Shown here one piece after another: positions 1 to 7,099 of a stretch of DNA of 8,121 bases. Below the pieces are notes generated by a model, which had not been told where the DNA came from, did not search any database, and worked only from the letters and a program-made list of their open reading frames with translations. Position 1 is the stretch's first letter. Each line of letters opens with the position of its first letter. A program made the position numbers and the translations under genes. This DNA is from Bacilli bacterium (GTDB lineage Bacteria > Bacillota_I > Bacilli_A > RF39 > UBA660): positions 1 through 8,121 of the forward strand of contig CAADST010000030.1 in the NCBI GenBank assembly GCA_900751815.1, in the 5' to 3' direction.

Positions 1-791
1 AATTTTTTTTCTTCTTTTTTTATTTTATCATATAATTTATTATCTTGAAAATCATTTAAAAATTTATCTTTGTCTAAATAAGCAATAACCATTCTTATTC
101 TTCCCTTTAGTTCTTTATTTAAAGTTTTATAATAATCTAAAGATCTATCAAAATGATTTTGTCTAATTGCTGTATGTTCCATTATATTTTTAAAATCTTC
201 TATATTATTATCATTCACATCTTCAAGCACTATTGGATAACTATAAGCTTTTTTAATACTTCTTTTACATCGATGATTCATATCTTTATCCCAATTATCT
301 TGAGTTATATCAAGCAAATGTGTCCATCTATATTGTATTTCATCACAATAACCCTTACTAAAACCATGATGAACAAATTTATTCTTTATTAAGTTATCAA
401 CAACTTTATTGTTTTTGAAATTTCCTACTACATTACCTTCTTTATCATGATTTTGATATACAATCATTGGATCAATTTTTAATAAAATCCCATTATGTTC
501 CTTAATAAATTCTTTTAAATTAGTAACAAAAAAACTTAATTCTTCTTCATTTTCATAATCAAGAAGTAAGCCCCGAGGTGAATAAAATAACTTTTTCTTA
601 CCCAATAACTTCTTAGCTAATAATAAAGATGCTCTAATTATTTTACCGTTATCTTCAACACCTACAAAAAAAGACTCCCATCCAGTTTTTCTTTTAATTC
701 TAGCCCATTCAACAGTCTGAAAATAATTAGCATTAATTAAGTCATCTTGAATACTCTTAAATTGTTCTTCATTTAATTCTACAAATTTCAT
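1..791 (-). CDS. FemABX-family aminoacyl-tRNA-dependent peptidoglycan transferase, third of three, 3' end cut by window edge
   Basis: The frame is open from an ATG at 791-789 to the window edge, giving 263 codons that begin MKFVELNEEQ. Members of this family (FemA/B/X, MurM/N) transfer an amino acid from aminoacyl-tRNA to the stem peptide of lipid-linked peptidoglycan precursor at the inner membrane face. Supporting marks are an N-terminal NYFQTVEWARIK segment (about 22-33), SPRGLLLDY (71-79), LLKIDPMIVYQ (103-113), FVHHGF (139-144) and a basic MNHRCKRSIKKA stretch (161-172). The same arrangement occurs in the two genes upstream. The visible part ends in a Lys/Glu-rich run, probably the start of the coiled-coil arm, so the second GNAT-like half lies outside the window. 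An SD (AGGTGA, 802-797) overlaps the upstream TAG stop, and the gap between the genes is 9 nt. The family call is firm; the amino acid added cannot be told from sequence. Confidence 0.85.
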   Translation of the reverse strand, partial: MKFVELNEEQFKSIQDDLINANYFQTVEWARIKRKTGWESFFVGVEDNGKIIRASLLLAKKLLGKKKLFYSPRGLLLDYENEEELSFFVTNLKEFIKEHNGILLKIDPMIVYQNHDKEGNVVGNFKNNKVVDNLIKNKFVHHGFSKGYCDEIQYRWTHLLDITQDNWDKDMNHRCKRSIKKAYSYPIVLEDVNDNNIEDFKNIMEHTAIRQNHFDRSLDYYKTLNKELKGRIRMVIAYLDKDKFLNDFQDNKLYDKIKKEEKK

Positions 792-800
792 TTTCTTCAC

Positions 801-2000
801 CTATCTTATTTTTTGCTTTAACTTATCCAAATAACTTACAAAAGATTTAGTATAAATATAATATTCACCTACTAGCTCTTCAACATAACCATTAAATCCC
901 TTTTTAAATAAATAAATGCCATATTCTTTATCCTTTGGATCTGTAAAATTATAAATGCCAAAAAAGTTATGTCTTTTATAACCATTGTTAATTGCATACT
1001 TTATAATATCCCATTGAATTAAATAAGCTCCACCATATTCATTATATAAATCATTACTACCACTAAATAAATATATTGTTTCATCACCATAAAGCATAAA
1101 CATTGAAGCCGCCAGATTAAGATAACCATCTTCAGTTACATATCCTTGTACCTTTTGTATTTTTTTACAAACATTTTCTAACTCAAATCTATAATTTTCT
1201 TTCTTCTTATTTTCTCCCTTTATCTTTTCTATTTTATCTTCATAATCCTTCTTTAAATTATTTAAATATTCTAAATGCTTATTAATATTAAGTCTAGCTA
1301 ATTTAAATACTACTTTATCTTGAAAAGCCTTATACATACTTTGATAATATTCTAAAGTTTTATCAGGAAAACCTCTTCTTTTACATGTTTCTTCAGTAAT
1401 TAACTTAAATTTATCTAATTCTTCATATTTTAAGTTGATTACTTCAACACCTTCTCTTAGTGCTCTATTAATTAAATTCCTAGTATTTTGTTTAAAATTC
1501 TTAAATATTTCTTCTTCACTTTTATTTTCTAAATCCAAACAAAAATTAAATCTTACTTGAGTATCTATTTTACTTTTAATATACCCAATATTTTTTAAAT
1601 GATTTATCACATCATAATTATTTTTTCCCCCTTCAATAATATTACCATCAATATCTCTTTCTACTTCAATAATATATGGATCAATTATTAACTTATAGCC
1701 GTTATTTTTTTTAACAAAATCAAGTAATTTTTCACTAAATATTTTAACTAATTCACTATCTTTATAATCAGTTAAAAAGCCCTTCAAACAAATAAATTCA
1801 CTTTTTCCCAAAAATGTTCTATTCTCATAAATCATTGTTAAAGCTTTAATATTATCATTATCAATTAACCCTAAATAATAGACTTTTTTATTTCTTTGTT
1901 TAAGACTAATCCCCATATAAGAAGTTTGAAAAAAATTTTTACAAGTAAATTTATCTGCCATAAGGTTAAATTCATCTTCTTTAATTTCTATTAATTCCAT
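801..2000 (-). CDS. FemABX-family aminoacyl-tRNA-dependent peptidoglycan transferase, second of three
   Basis: This is a complete 399-aa protein of normal length for FemA-type enzymes. It starts at an ATG that shares bases with the upstream stop (TAATG), with SD GGGGAG at 2012-2007. Two GNAT-like halves are visible. The first has NFFQTSYMGISLKQR (22-36), LIIDPYIIEVE (104-114) and the basic KQNTRNLINRALREGVEV block (170-187). A Lys/Glu-rich segment with coiled-coil character (about 242-287) follows, corresponding in place to the helical arm of staphylococcal FemA. The second half ends with FFGIYNFTDPKDKEYGIYLF (346-365) and KKGFNG (366-371), the usual C-terminal signature. Expected role: cytosolic addition of a bridge or branch amino acid to lipid II, using charged tRNA. 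Where its sister proteins have SRG or SPRG before the DY motif, this one has CLKGFLTDY (71-79), suggesting a different specificity (inference). Ends with TAG at 803-801. Confidence 0.9.
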   Translation of the reverse strand: MELIEIKEDEFNLMADKFTCKNFFQTSYMGISLKQRNKKVYYLGLIDNDNIKALTMIYENRTFLGKSEFICLKGFLTDYKDSELVKIFSEKLLDFVKKNNGYKLIIDPYIIEVERDIDGNIIEGGKNNYDVINHLKNIGYIKSKIDTQVRFNFCLDLENKSEEEIFKNFKQNTRNLINRALREGVEVINLKYEELDKFKLITEETCKRRGFPDKTLEYYQSMYKAFQDKVVFKLARLNINKHLEYLNNLKKDYEDKIEKIKGENKKKENYRFELENVCKKIQKVQGYVTEDGYLNLAASMFMLYGDETIYLFSGSNDLYNEYGGAYLIQWDIIKYAINNGYKRHNFFGIYNFTDPKDKEYGIYLFKKGFNGYVEELVGEYYIYTKSFVSYLDKLKQKIR

Positions 2001-3226
2001 TATTTTCTCCCCTTCAATTTTTTAATAATTTTATAGCTATAATATAACCCATAATTAATAATTAAATCAAATTCTCCGATATATTCTACAGTTTTACCCC
2101 CAAAACCTTTTTTTACTTCATACATTCCATAATCCGGATCATTTTTATCAAATATATTTTTTACTCCCAAAAAATTAACATATTCTAATTTTTTGTTTAT
2201 AGCATCATTAATCATTTTAGGATACATTACATACTTTGGATTAAATTTACGATATAAATTATCCATACCACTTGTAAAAGATACAACCTCATTATATTTA
2301 TTTATAGTAACCATCGCCGCAATAAAAGTTTCATTATCCATTCCTTTAGTGACATTTAACTCTTCAGTATATTTGTCTATTGCATTATTAATTAATTCTT
2401 CTTCCTTTTTCAACTTACGACCAATATTATCATGTTCCATTTTTATTTTTAATTCTTTTAATTTATTCTTTTCATCATTTATTTTTTCTTTTAAATTATT
2501 TATATATTCGCTCTTATTTATATATACTAAATACATTACAACATTATCTTTAAAATTATCTAATAATCTTTCATAAAACTTCTTATTTAAACTTGCAAAA
2601 TGCTTTCTATCACTGCTCATATTTAAAAACTTTAATACCATATCTAATTCATCTTTTTTAGCTATTTTTATATTAACTCCTCGGAATTTAGCAAGTTCAA
2701 TATTTTTCCTAGTACTCTTACTCATCAGTTTTACTTGTTCATCATAACTACTTTCTAATTTTATTTTATGCACAAATCTAAATTGTTCACATTCAAAAGC
2801 CATATTAAAACCATGATGTTTAAAGCCAACATATTTTAATCTTTCAATTAACTGACGATTTTCTAACATAAATTCTTTTTCCCCAGATTTATCATATAAA
2901 TTAAGTATAATCGGTGGATCAATTTTAATAAATATTGCTTTTCCTTTAAAATATTCTTTTAAAGATGCAACAAACTCTTCTAAATTAGAATAGTCATAAA
3001 TAAATCCTCTAGATGCATAGGCGTAATAATATTTCTTTAAAATTTTAACATAAATAATTAAAGAAACTCCCACTAAATTATCTTCTTCATATAAACCCAG
3101 TAATTCACAATGTTTTCCTTCATCAAGTTTTAAGTGATACCATTCAACACTTTGATAAAAGCTACTTAAATTACTAGAGCTAACAAACTTTTCATATGTT
3201 TTTTCATCAATCTTTTTTAGAATCAT
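2000..3226 (-). CDS. FemABX-family aminoacyl-tRNA-dependent peptidoglycan transferase, first of three
   Basis: The protein has 408 aa from the chosen ATG at 3226-3224. Upstream in-frame GTG (3235) and ATG (3232) codons exist, but 3226 has the best SD: AAAGGTG at 3239-3233 with a 6-nt gap, whereas the upper starts would overlap that site. The gene overlaps the murJ end by 20 nt, which suggests translational coupling. Family marks in 408-aa numbering: SSFYQSVEWYHLK (21-33), YASRGFIYDY (70-79), IKIDPPIILNLYD (100-112), FKHHGF (135-140), SKSTRKNIELAKFRGVNI (169-186), and VNFLGVKNIFDKNDPDYGMY (350-369) followed by EVKKGFGG (370-377). A Lys/Glu-rich segment of about 50 residues (about 239-292) lies between the two GNAT-like halves and should form the helical arm of FemA-type enzymes. 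Known family role: amino acid transfer from tRNA to lipid-linked peptidoglycan precursor. Being directly behind the flippase gene supports lipid II as substrate. It ends with TAA at 2002-2000. Confidence 0.9.
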   Translation of the reverse strand: MILKKIDEKTYEKFVSSSNLSSFYQSVEWYHLKLDEGKHCELLGLYEEDNLVGVSLIIYVKILKKYYYAYASRGFIYDYSNLEEFVASLKEYFKGKAIFIKIDPPIILNLYDKSGEKEFMLENRQLIERLKYVGFKHHGFNMAFECEQFRFVHKIKLESSYDEQVKLMSKSTRKNIELAKFRGVNIKIAKKDELDMVLKFLNMSSDRKHFASLNKKFYERLLDNFKDNVVMYLVYINKSEYINNLKEKINDEKNKLKELKIKMEHDNIGRKLKKEEELINNAIDKYTEELNVTKGMDNETFIAAMVTINKYNEVVSFTSGMDNLYRKFNPKYVMYPKMINDAINKKLEYVNFLGVKNIFDKNDPDYGMYEVKKGFGGKTVEYIGEFDLIINYGLYYSYKIIKKLKGRK

Positions 3227-4877
3227 CAGCATCACCTTTAATCTTTACTTTACCAAAAGTTATTACTTTTAATACTCTATTAACCATTCTTTTACCGAAT
3301 AATTTATTAATTATACCCATATAATAAGTAAGTACAATATATATTGCTCCACCTACTAAAGCATATAAACAAATATCTAGAATTGATACAAATTTATTAT
3401 CAAAGTGGAATGGTACTACTAAGTTCATTACATATAAGACAATTAACATTATCACTAAAGCAATAAGCATATCTCTTAACATAATCCAAGTTTCTTTATA
3501 GCTAATATCCGGATATTTCTTAATTTTTCTTAAAACTATAAATACTGCAATAGAAAAACCAATAATTGTAGCAATACTTGCTCCATAATATGCTGGAATA
3601 CCTATTTTGTTACATAAAAGCATTAATGGTACATCTAATAAAGCATTAGTTAAAAAACCAACAATTACTGCCAGATAAACAGTTTTATATTCATTTAATC
3701 CTTGCGCCGCTTGAATAGAAATTAGATAAAGATTACTAAATATAGCAGTAATTATACTTAATTTAAATACTGATGAACCAAGTTCATTAACCCCGTAAAA
3801 AACATTCCAAACTGGTTCCGCTAAAAAAGACAAACCAAATGCAGCAGGTAATGATATAAATAAAATAATTTGTAAGGCTTGATTTAATATTTTATTTAAC
3901 TCTTTATAATTCTTTTTAGTATGTTCTGCAACAATATTAGGAATTAAACTAACCGTTAAACCTGTAGCAACAGCAGTTACTATCATATTTAATTTATAAC
4001 CCCAAGTAGTTACAACACCTGCTACATACTCTGAATCTGCTCCACTAAAACCAATATTAGAAAGTGTTCTAATAATTAAAGACATATCAACAGTATTATA
4101 AATATTAACAGTTAAATTAATAATTACAAAAGGAATAGCATAAGAACAAATTTTTTTCAAGATTTCTTTATTAGATATATTATCTCGTTCAAGCTTTTGA
4201 TTTAAGCTTAATTCTTTTTTATGAGTTACTATTTTTCTAGCAATATAAATAATTGCTACAAGGCCACCGACAAAAGCTCCAGATACAGCTACTGCAACAC
4301 CAACTGATACAGATTTATGTAAAATACGAATGACAAAATAACTACCACAAACAATAACTAAAATACGAACAATTTGTTCAATCATTTGGGATACACTTGA
4401 TGGTTTAATATATTTATGTCCTTGTAAATATCCTTTAGCAACACTTAAAAAAGGTATAATTAAAACTGCGAATGATACGACAAATATTACTAAAGTAATA
4501 TCTTCTAAAGAGTTTCCTCCGGTCATATCACCAACTATTAAGCGGGCAACATTTTCTGAGAAAAACATCAAGAAAATAAAACATACCGCTGATAAAATAG
4601 ATACAATAAAAATACCTAATTTAAATGAACGAACCTTTGCTTCTTTTAAACCTAATGACTCATATTCACTAACAATCTTACTCATAGCAACAGGAATACC
4701 TGCTGATGAAATACTTAAAAATATCAAATAAATATTATAAGCATAACTATATAGGGAACTACCTTGTGAACCAATTATAGCATAAAAAGGAATAACATAA
4801 AGCATTCCTAAAATTTTAGTAAAAACTAAGGCTAATGTTGCAATAATAGTACCTTCTAAAAATGAATTTTTCTTCAT
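3207..4877 (-). CDS. murJ: Lipid II flippase MurJ, YtgP/SpoVB type (MOP/MVF superfamily)
   Basis: A 556-aa polytopic membrane protein with about 14 hydrophobic segments, the expected size and count for MurJ. It moves lipid II from the inner to the outer face of the cytoplasmic membrane for wall synthesis. Firmicutes YtgP/SpoVB-like marks: ILGMLYVIPFYAIIG (22-36), GIPVAMSKIVSEY (60-72), AKGYLQGHKYIKPSSVSQMI (147-166) followed by EQIVRI (167-172), and GLTVSLIPNIVAEH (306-319). The tail (about 536-556) is charged and cytosolic. The start ATG has GAGG at 4889-4886 with an 8-nt gap and a good promoter just upstream. The protein ends in TGA followed at once by a second TGA, and its last codons hold the SD and start of the next gene. 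Three FemABX genes follow, which fits a flippase acting on a branched precursor. SpoVB and generic polysaccharide-exporter paralogues are close relatives, so MurJ function itself is inferred from family and context. Confidence 0.85.
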   Translation of the reverse strand: MKKNSFLEGTIIATLALVFTKILGMLYVIPFYAIIGSQGSSLYSYAYNIYLIFLSISSAGIPVAMSKIVSEYESLGLKEAKVRSFKLGIFIVSILSAVCFIFLMFFSENVARLIVGDMTGGNSLEDITLVIFVVSFAVLIIPFLSVAKGYLQGHKYIKPSSVSQMIEQIVRILVIVCGSYFVIRILHKSVSVGVAVAVSGAFVGGLVAIIYIARKIVTHKKELSLNQKLERDNISNKEILKKICSYAIPFVIINLTVNIYNTVDMSLIIRTLSNIGFSGADSEYVAGVVTTWGYKLNMIVTAVATGLTVSLIPNIVAEHTKKNYKELNKILNQALQIILFISLPAAFGLSFLAEPVWNVFYGVNELGSSVFKLSIITAIFSNLYLISIQAAQGLNEYKTVYLAVIVGFLTNALLDVPLMLLCNKIGIPAYYGASIATIIGFSIAVFIVLRKIKKYPDISYKETWIMLRDMLIALVIMLIVLYVMNLVVPFHFDNKFVSILDICLYALVGGAIYIVLTYYMGIINKLFGKRMVNRVLKVITFGKVKIKGDADDSKKD

Positions 4878-4900
4878 ATTATTTGCCTCGATTCATATAT

Positions 4901-4929
4901 ATTTTACCAAAAAATTAGATATATAACAA
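4901..4929 (-). promoter_or_regulatory. Sigma-A type promoter of the murJ-FemABX operon
   Basis: Reading the minus strand, TTGTTA (4929-4924) is followed after 17 bases by TAAAAT (4906-4901). These match the -35 and -10 consensus at 4/6 and 5/6 with ideal spacing. Transcription would begin near 4894, leaving a leader of about 17 nt that carries the GAGG ribosome binding site. The region is AT-rich, so chance matches are possible, but spacing and position relative to murJ are good. Confidence 0.55.
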
Positions 4930-4965
4930 GAATTCATACATAAAACTACAAAATATTTACTTTAC

Positions 4966-5002
4966 TAAACCCACGCAATAATTATAAAAGTGTGTGGATT
5001 TA
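4966..5002. promoter_or_regulatory. Imperfect 12-bp inverted repeat in the divergent murJ/lemA intergenic region, possible operator
   Basis: Arms TAAACCCACGCA (4966-4977) and TGTGTGGATTTA (4991-5002) are reverse complements except at two positions, around a 13-nt spacer. The GC-bearing core (CCAC/GTGG) stands out from the AT-rich surroundings. Neither side has a clean T-run directly after the stem, so a terminator is unlikely. It lies upstream of the murJ promoter and just before the lemA upstream region, where a regulator could act on both genes. The rest of the 4878-5068 gap holds the murJ promoter and weak -35/-10-like matches for lemA (for example TTTAAA 5026-5031 and TACAAT 5048-5053) that I would not call firmly. 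Confidence 0.3.
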
Positions 5003-5068
5003 ATGTAAAACAATTTACAAACTCTTTTAAAATTTAGTTATTTATAGTACAATTATTATGGTGATAAT

Positions 5069-5605
5069 ATGTTAATAACATTAATTTTAATAATTATAAT
5101 TGTTGTTTGTTTACTTTTAATTCTATATGTTACTACTTATAATAATTTAGCAATTTATAAAACTAAAATAGAAAAAGCTGAAAGTATTATCGATGATGCC
5201 CTAAGAGAAAAGTATGATATAATTTGTAAACTTAATATTCAAATTAAGAAAGAAGTAACTAAAAAAGATTATTTGAAAGACTATATTGAATTAAAAGACA
5301 AAAGAATTACTAATTATGAAATGGATAGAAAATTAACAGAAGCTATGAATATAATAACAGAAGTTAAAAATGATCATGAAAAATTAAATAATAAAGAATT
5401 TAATGAATTATTAAAGAAAATTGATGAATTAAATGAAACACTAGCATCTAGTAAAACTTATTATAATAATAATACTTCTAAGTTAAATCAAATAATTAGA
5501 AAATTTCCTTCTAATATTGTTGCTAAAATTCATAGATATAAAATTAAACCATTTTTTGATGGCAAGAATATGCAAGATGCTGTTATAGATGATTTCAAAC
5601 TATAA
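5069..5605 (+). CDS. lemA: LemA-family membrane-anchored protein
   Basis: A 178-aa protein, close to the usual LemA length. Residues 1-22 form a very hydrophobic N-terminal transmembrane anchor. The rest is a charged, helix-rich domain. LemA marks are YNNL right after the membrane segment (24-27), EKAESIIDDALREKYDIICK (34-53), which lines up with the family's AW..ID..LKRR.DLIPNL region, and the C-terminal FPSNIVAKIHRYKIKPFFDG (146-165), the clearest signature. The middle (about 55-120) is Lys/Glu-rich and looks more diverged than typical members. The biochemical function of LemA proteins is not well established; they are widespread helical-bundle membrane proteins. SD GGTGAT (5060-5065) precedes the ATG by 3 nt. 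The gene is divergent from murJ and convergent with ung, so it is probably a single-gene transcript. Its TAA stop lies inside the shared terminator stem. The family call is good, the role unknown. Confidence 0.8.
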   Translation: MLITLILIIIIVVCLLLILYVTTYNNLAIYKTKIEKAESIIDDALREKYDIICKLNIQIKKEVTKKDYLKDYIELKDKRITNYEMDRKLTEAMNIITEVKNDHEKLNNKEFNELLKKIDELNETLASSKTYYNNNTSKLNQIIRKFPSNIVAKIHRYKIKPFFDGKNMQDAVIDDFKL

Positions 5606-5634
5606 AAAGTTCTCAAATTCTGAGAACTTTTTAT
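5602..5634. terminator. Bidirectional intrinsic terminator between lemA and ung
   Basis: A perfect 14-bp stem pairs 5602-5615 with 5621-5634 around the 5-nt loop AATTC. The core GTTCTCA/TGAGAAC is flanked by five A on the left and five T on the right. Each strand therefore reads as a hairpin followed by a U-run. It serves lemA on the plus strand and ung on the minus strand. Both stop codons (lemA TAA 5603-5605, ung TAA 5633-5631) lie inside the stem. Confidence 0.9.
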
Positions 5635-6290
5635 TTGCTCCAGTCAATTGGAGTTAAACCATGGGATTCTAAATATTTATTAGTTTTAGAAAAAGGCTTG
5701 CTTCCAAAAAAGCCTGAATAAGCGGAGAGTGGTGATGGATGAGGACTCATTATAATATAATGCATCGGATTAGTTATGAGTTTTGCCTTTTCTTTAGCGA
5801 AATTTCCCCACAATATAAAAACTACTGGAGTACTCTTTGTGTTTAGCACCTTTATTATATAATCCGTTAATAATTCCCAACCCATATTTCTGTGGCTTCC
5901 AGCATGACCTTTTTCAACAGTTAAAACAGCATTAAGAAGTAAAACTCCTTGTTTAGCCCAGCCAGTTAAATCGCCATCAACCCGCGGTTTAATATCTAAA
6001 TCAGCTTCTAATTCTTTATAGATGTTTTGTAGTGATGGTGGTAACTTAACTCCTTTTTGAACCGAAAAAGATAGACCATGAGCTTGATGTTCTTCATGAT
6101 ATGGATCTTGTCCTACAATAACTACTTTGGTATCTTTAAAACTTGTTAATTTTAAAGCATTAAAAATATAATTTTTCGGAGGATAAATAGTTTTAGTATC
6201 ATATTCTTGCATTACCTTTTTATAAAAGCATTTAAAACCATTACTATTCCAAATTACTTTTAGGGCTTCATCCCAATCATTACCTATCAT
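5631..6290 (-). CDS. ung: Uracil-DNA glycosylase, family 1 (UNG)
   Basis: A complete 219-aa protein of normal family length. It removes uracil from DNA, arising from cytosine deamination or dUMP incorporation, by cutting the N-glycosidic bond and so starts base excision repair in the cytosol. All family-1 motifs are present: the water-activating GQDPYH (60-65, catalytic D62), GLSFSV (72-77, F75 stacks on uracil), LLLN (117-120, N120 binds the base), GHAGSHRNMGW (128-138) and the leucine-loop HPSPLSAYSGFFG (184-196, catalytic H184). No key residue is missing. The start ATG overlaps the stop of the upstream MYG1-family gene (TAATG), with GGTGA just before it inside that gene's last codons, so translation is probably coupled. 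It is the last gene of the rlmH-side operon and ends in the bidirectional terminator. Confidence 0.97.
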   Translation of the reverse strand: MIGNDWDEALKVIWNSNGFKCFYKKVMQEYDTKTIYPPKNYIFNALKLTSFKDTKVVIVGQDPYHEEHQAHGLSFSVQKGVKLPPSLQNIYKELEADLDIKPRVDGDLTGWAKQGVLLLNAVLTVEKGHAGSHRNMGWELLTDYIIKVLNTKSTPVVFILWGNFAKEKAKLITNPMHYIIMSPHPSPLSAYSGFFGSKPFSKTNKYLESHGLTPIDWSK

Positions 6291-7099
6291 TATTCACCAT
6301 CCTTTAGAGCTATATTACAAGCATAAATTATCTCATCAAGAGTACGAGCTGATATTAAAAATCTCGAGCTATGACAAAAAGTTAAATATTCTGGTAACTC
6401 TTCTGTCCAAGATAGCGGAAAAGGTCTTTTTAACTCTAGTGTATCACTATTTATTGGAACGCCTTGAGCTGAGTATCCACCACGATTAGATGGAAATATA
6501 ACATAAATTGCTTCTGTTCCTGGTAAATAGTCTGTAAAATGTAAATGTTTATCTAAAACAATAATTTCTTTATTAATACTCTTTTCATAAATTTCTTTAA
6601 CTTCTTTTTCTTCCTCATAGTTTTTTATTTCATGATTAATTAAATTATTAAGAATTACTGTGGCAAATTTAACCGCCTCAACAAACTCTTTATCACCATT
6701 TGCTTCATGGGTAGGATTCATTGCCCCAATAGCAGAACATAATGTATCTGGTGAACCTGTGTTATCGGATAAATCTAAGGGTGCAATAAACTTTTTATCA
6801 ATCTTTTTAACAATATAATCATCGTAAATAAAGGGAGCAAAATGAGCCCAAAGCTTACCAAAAGCCGCATAGGAAATGCCATTTGGCCTTTTTTTATTAT
6901 CACTAGCATGATGATCAAATAATCCTCCCCCAATATCATAAACAATACCTTTAAAATCATTAGGAATACTAGATGCTCTAATTATTTTAATACTAGGATT
7001 AATCATTTTAATAAAGGCTGTTGCAAAAACATCATCTGCATGAAATGTTCCATTATGGGTTAAGCCATATTTACATTTTTTTAAATTTTCTATAGTCAT
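6290..7099 (-). CDS. MYG1-family protein, DHH-type metal-dependent hydrolase/nuclease
   Basis: A complete 269-aa protein, slightly shorter than typical MYG1 proteins. MYG1 proteins are related to DHH phosphoesterases; the eukaryotic member has been described as a 3'-5' RNA exonuclease, and bacterial members are little studied. Visible marks are THNGTFHADD (14-23), where the family usually has HxDE and a conservative Asp replaces Glu, then YDIGGGLFDHH (54-64) with the metal-binding DHH (62-64), APLDLSDNTG (106-115), RGGYSAQGVP (206-215), RPFPLSW (225-231) and the C-terminal FCHSSRFLISARTLDE (241-256). The start ATG shares bases with the upstream stop (TAATG), with AGGTG before it. Its own stop overlaps the ung start in the same way. 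Position between an uncharacterised gene and ung suggests nucleic-acid or nucleotide metabolism (inference). Family assignment is strong; the substrate is open. Confidence 0.88.
   Translation of the reverse strand: MTIENLKKCKYGLTHNGTFHADDVFATAFIKMINPSIKIIRASSIPNDFKGIVYDIGGGLFDHHASDNKKRPNGISYAAFGKLWAHFAPFIYDDYIVKKIDKKFIAPLDLSDNTGSPDTLCSAIGAMNPTHEANGDKEFVEAVKFATVILNNLINHEIKNYEEEKEVKEIYEKSINKEIIVLDKHLHFTDYLPGTEAIYVIFPSNRGGYSAQGVPINSDTLELKRPFPLSWTEELPEYLTFCHSSRFLISARTLDEIIYACNIALKDGE

Noticed and set aside
153..392. Plus-strand 79-codon open frame
   Set aside because: It lies wholly inside the third FemABX gene on the opposite strand. The product is a Phe/Ile/Thr-rich shadow without an SD.
2193..2576. 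Plus-strand 127-codon open frame with a hydrophobic product
   Set aside because: It is antisense to the first FemABX gene. The hydrophobic look comes from reading the complement of Lys/Glu/Asn-rich AT-rich codons; no family motif is present.
3207..4877. Reading the 556-aa membrane protein as a sporulation-specific SpoVB or an O-antigen exporter
   Set aside because: No sporulation or surface-polysaccharide genes are nearby, while three lipid II-modifying FemABX genes follow, which favours MurJ. The families are related, so this is a judgement from context.
4878..5068. Possible riboswitch or small RNA in the divergent intergenic region
   Set aside because: The murJ leader from the visible promoter is only about 17 nt. 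The single dyad has a long AT loop and no following U-run, and no known riboswitch pattern is visible.
6775..6960. Minus-strand 61-codon open frame
   Set aside because: It is an alternative frame inside the MYG1-family gene, whose own frame carries conserved motifs; no SD or homology supports it.
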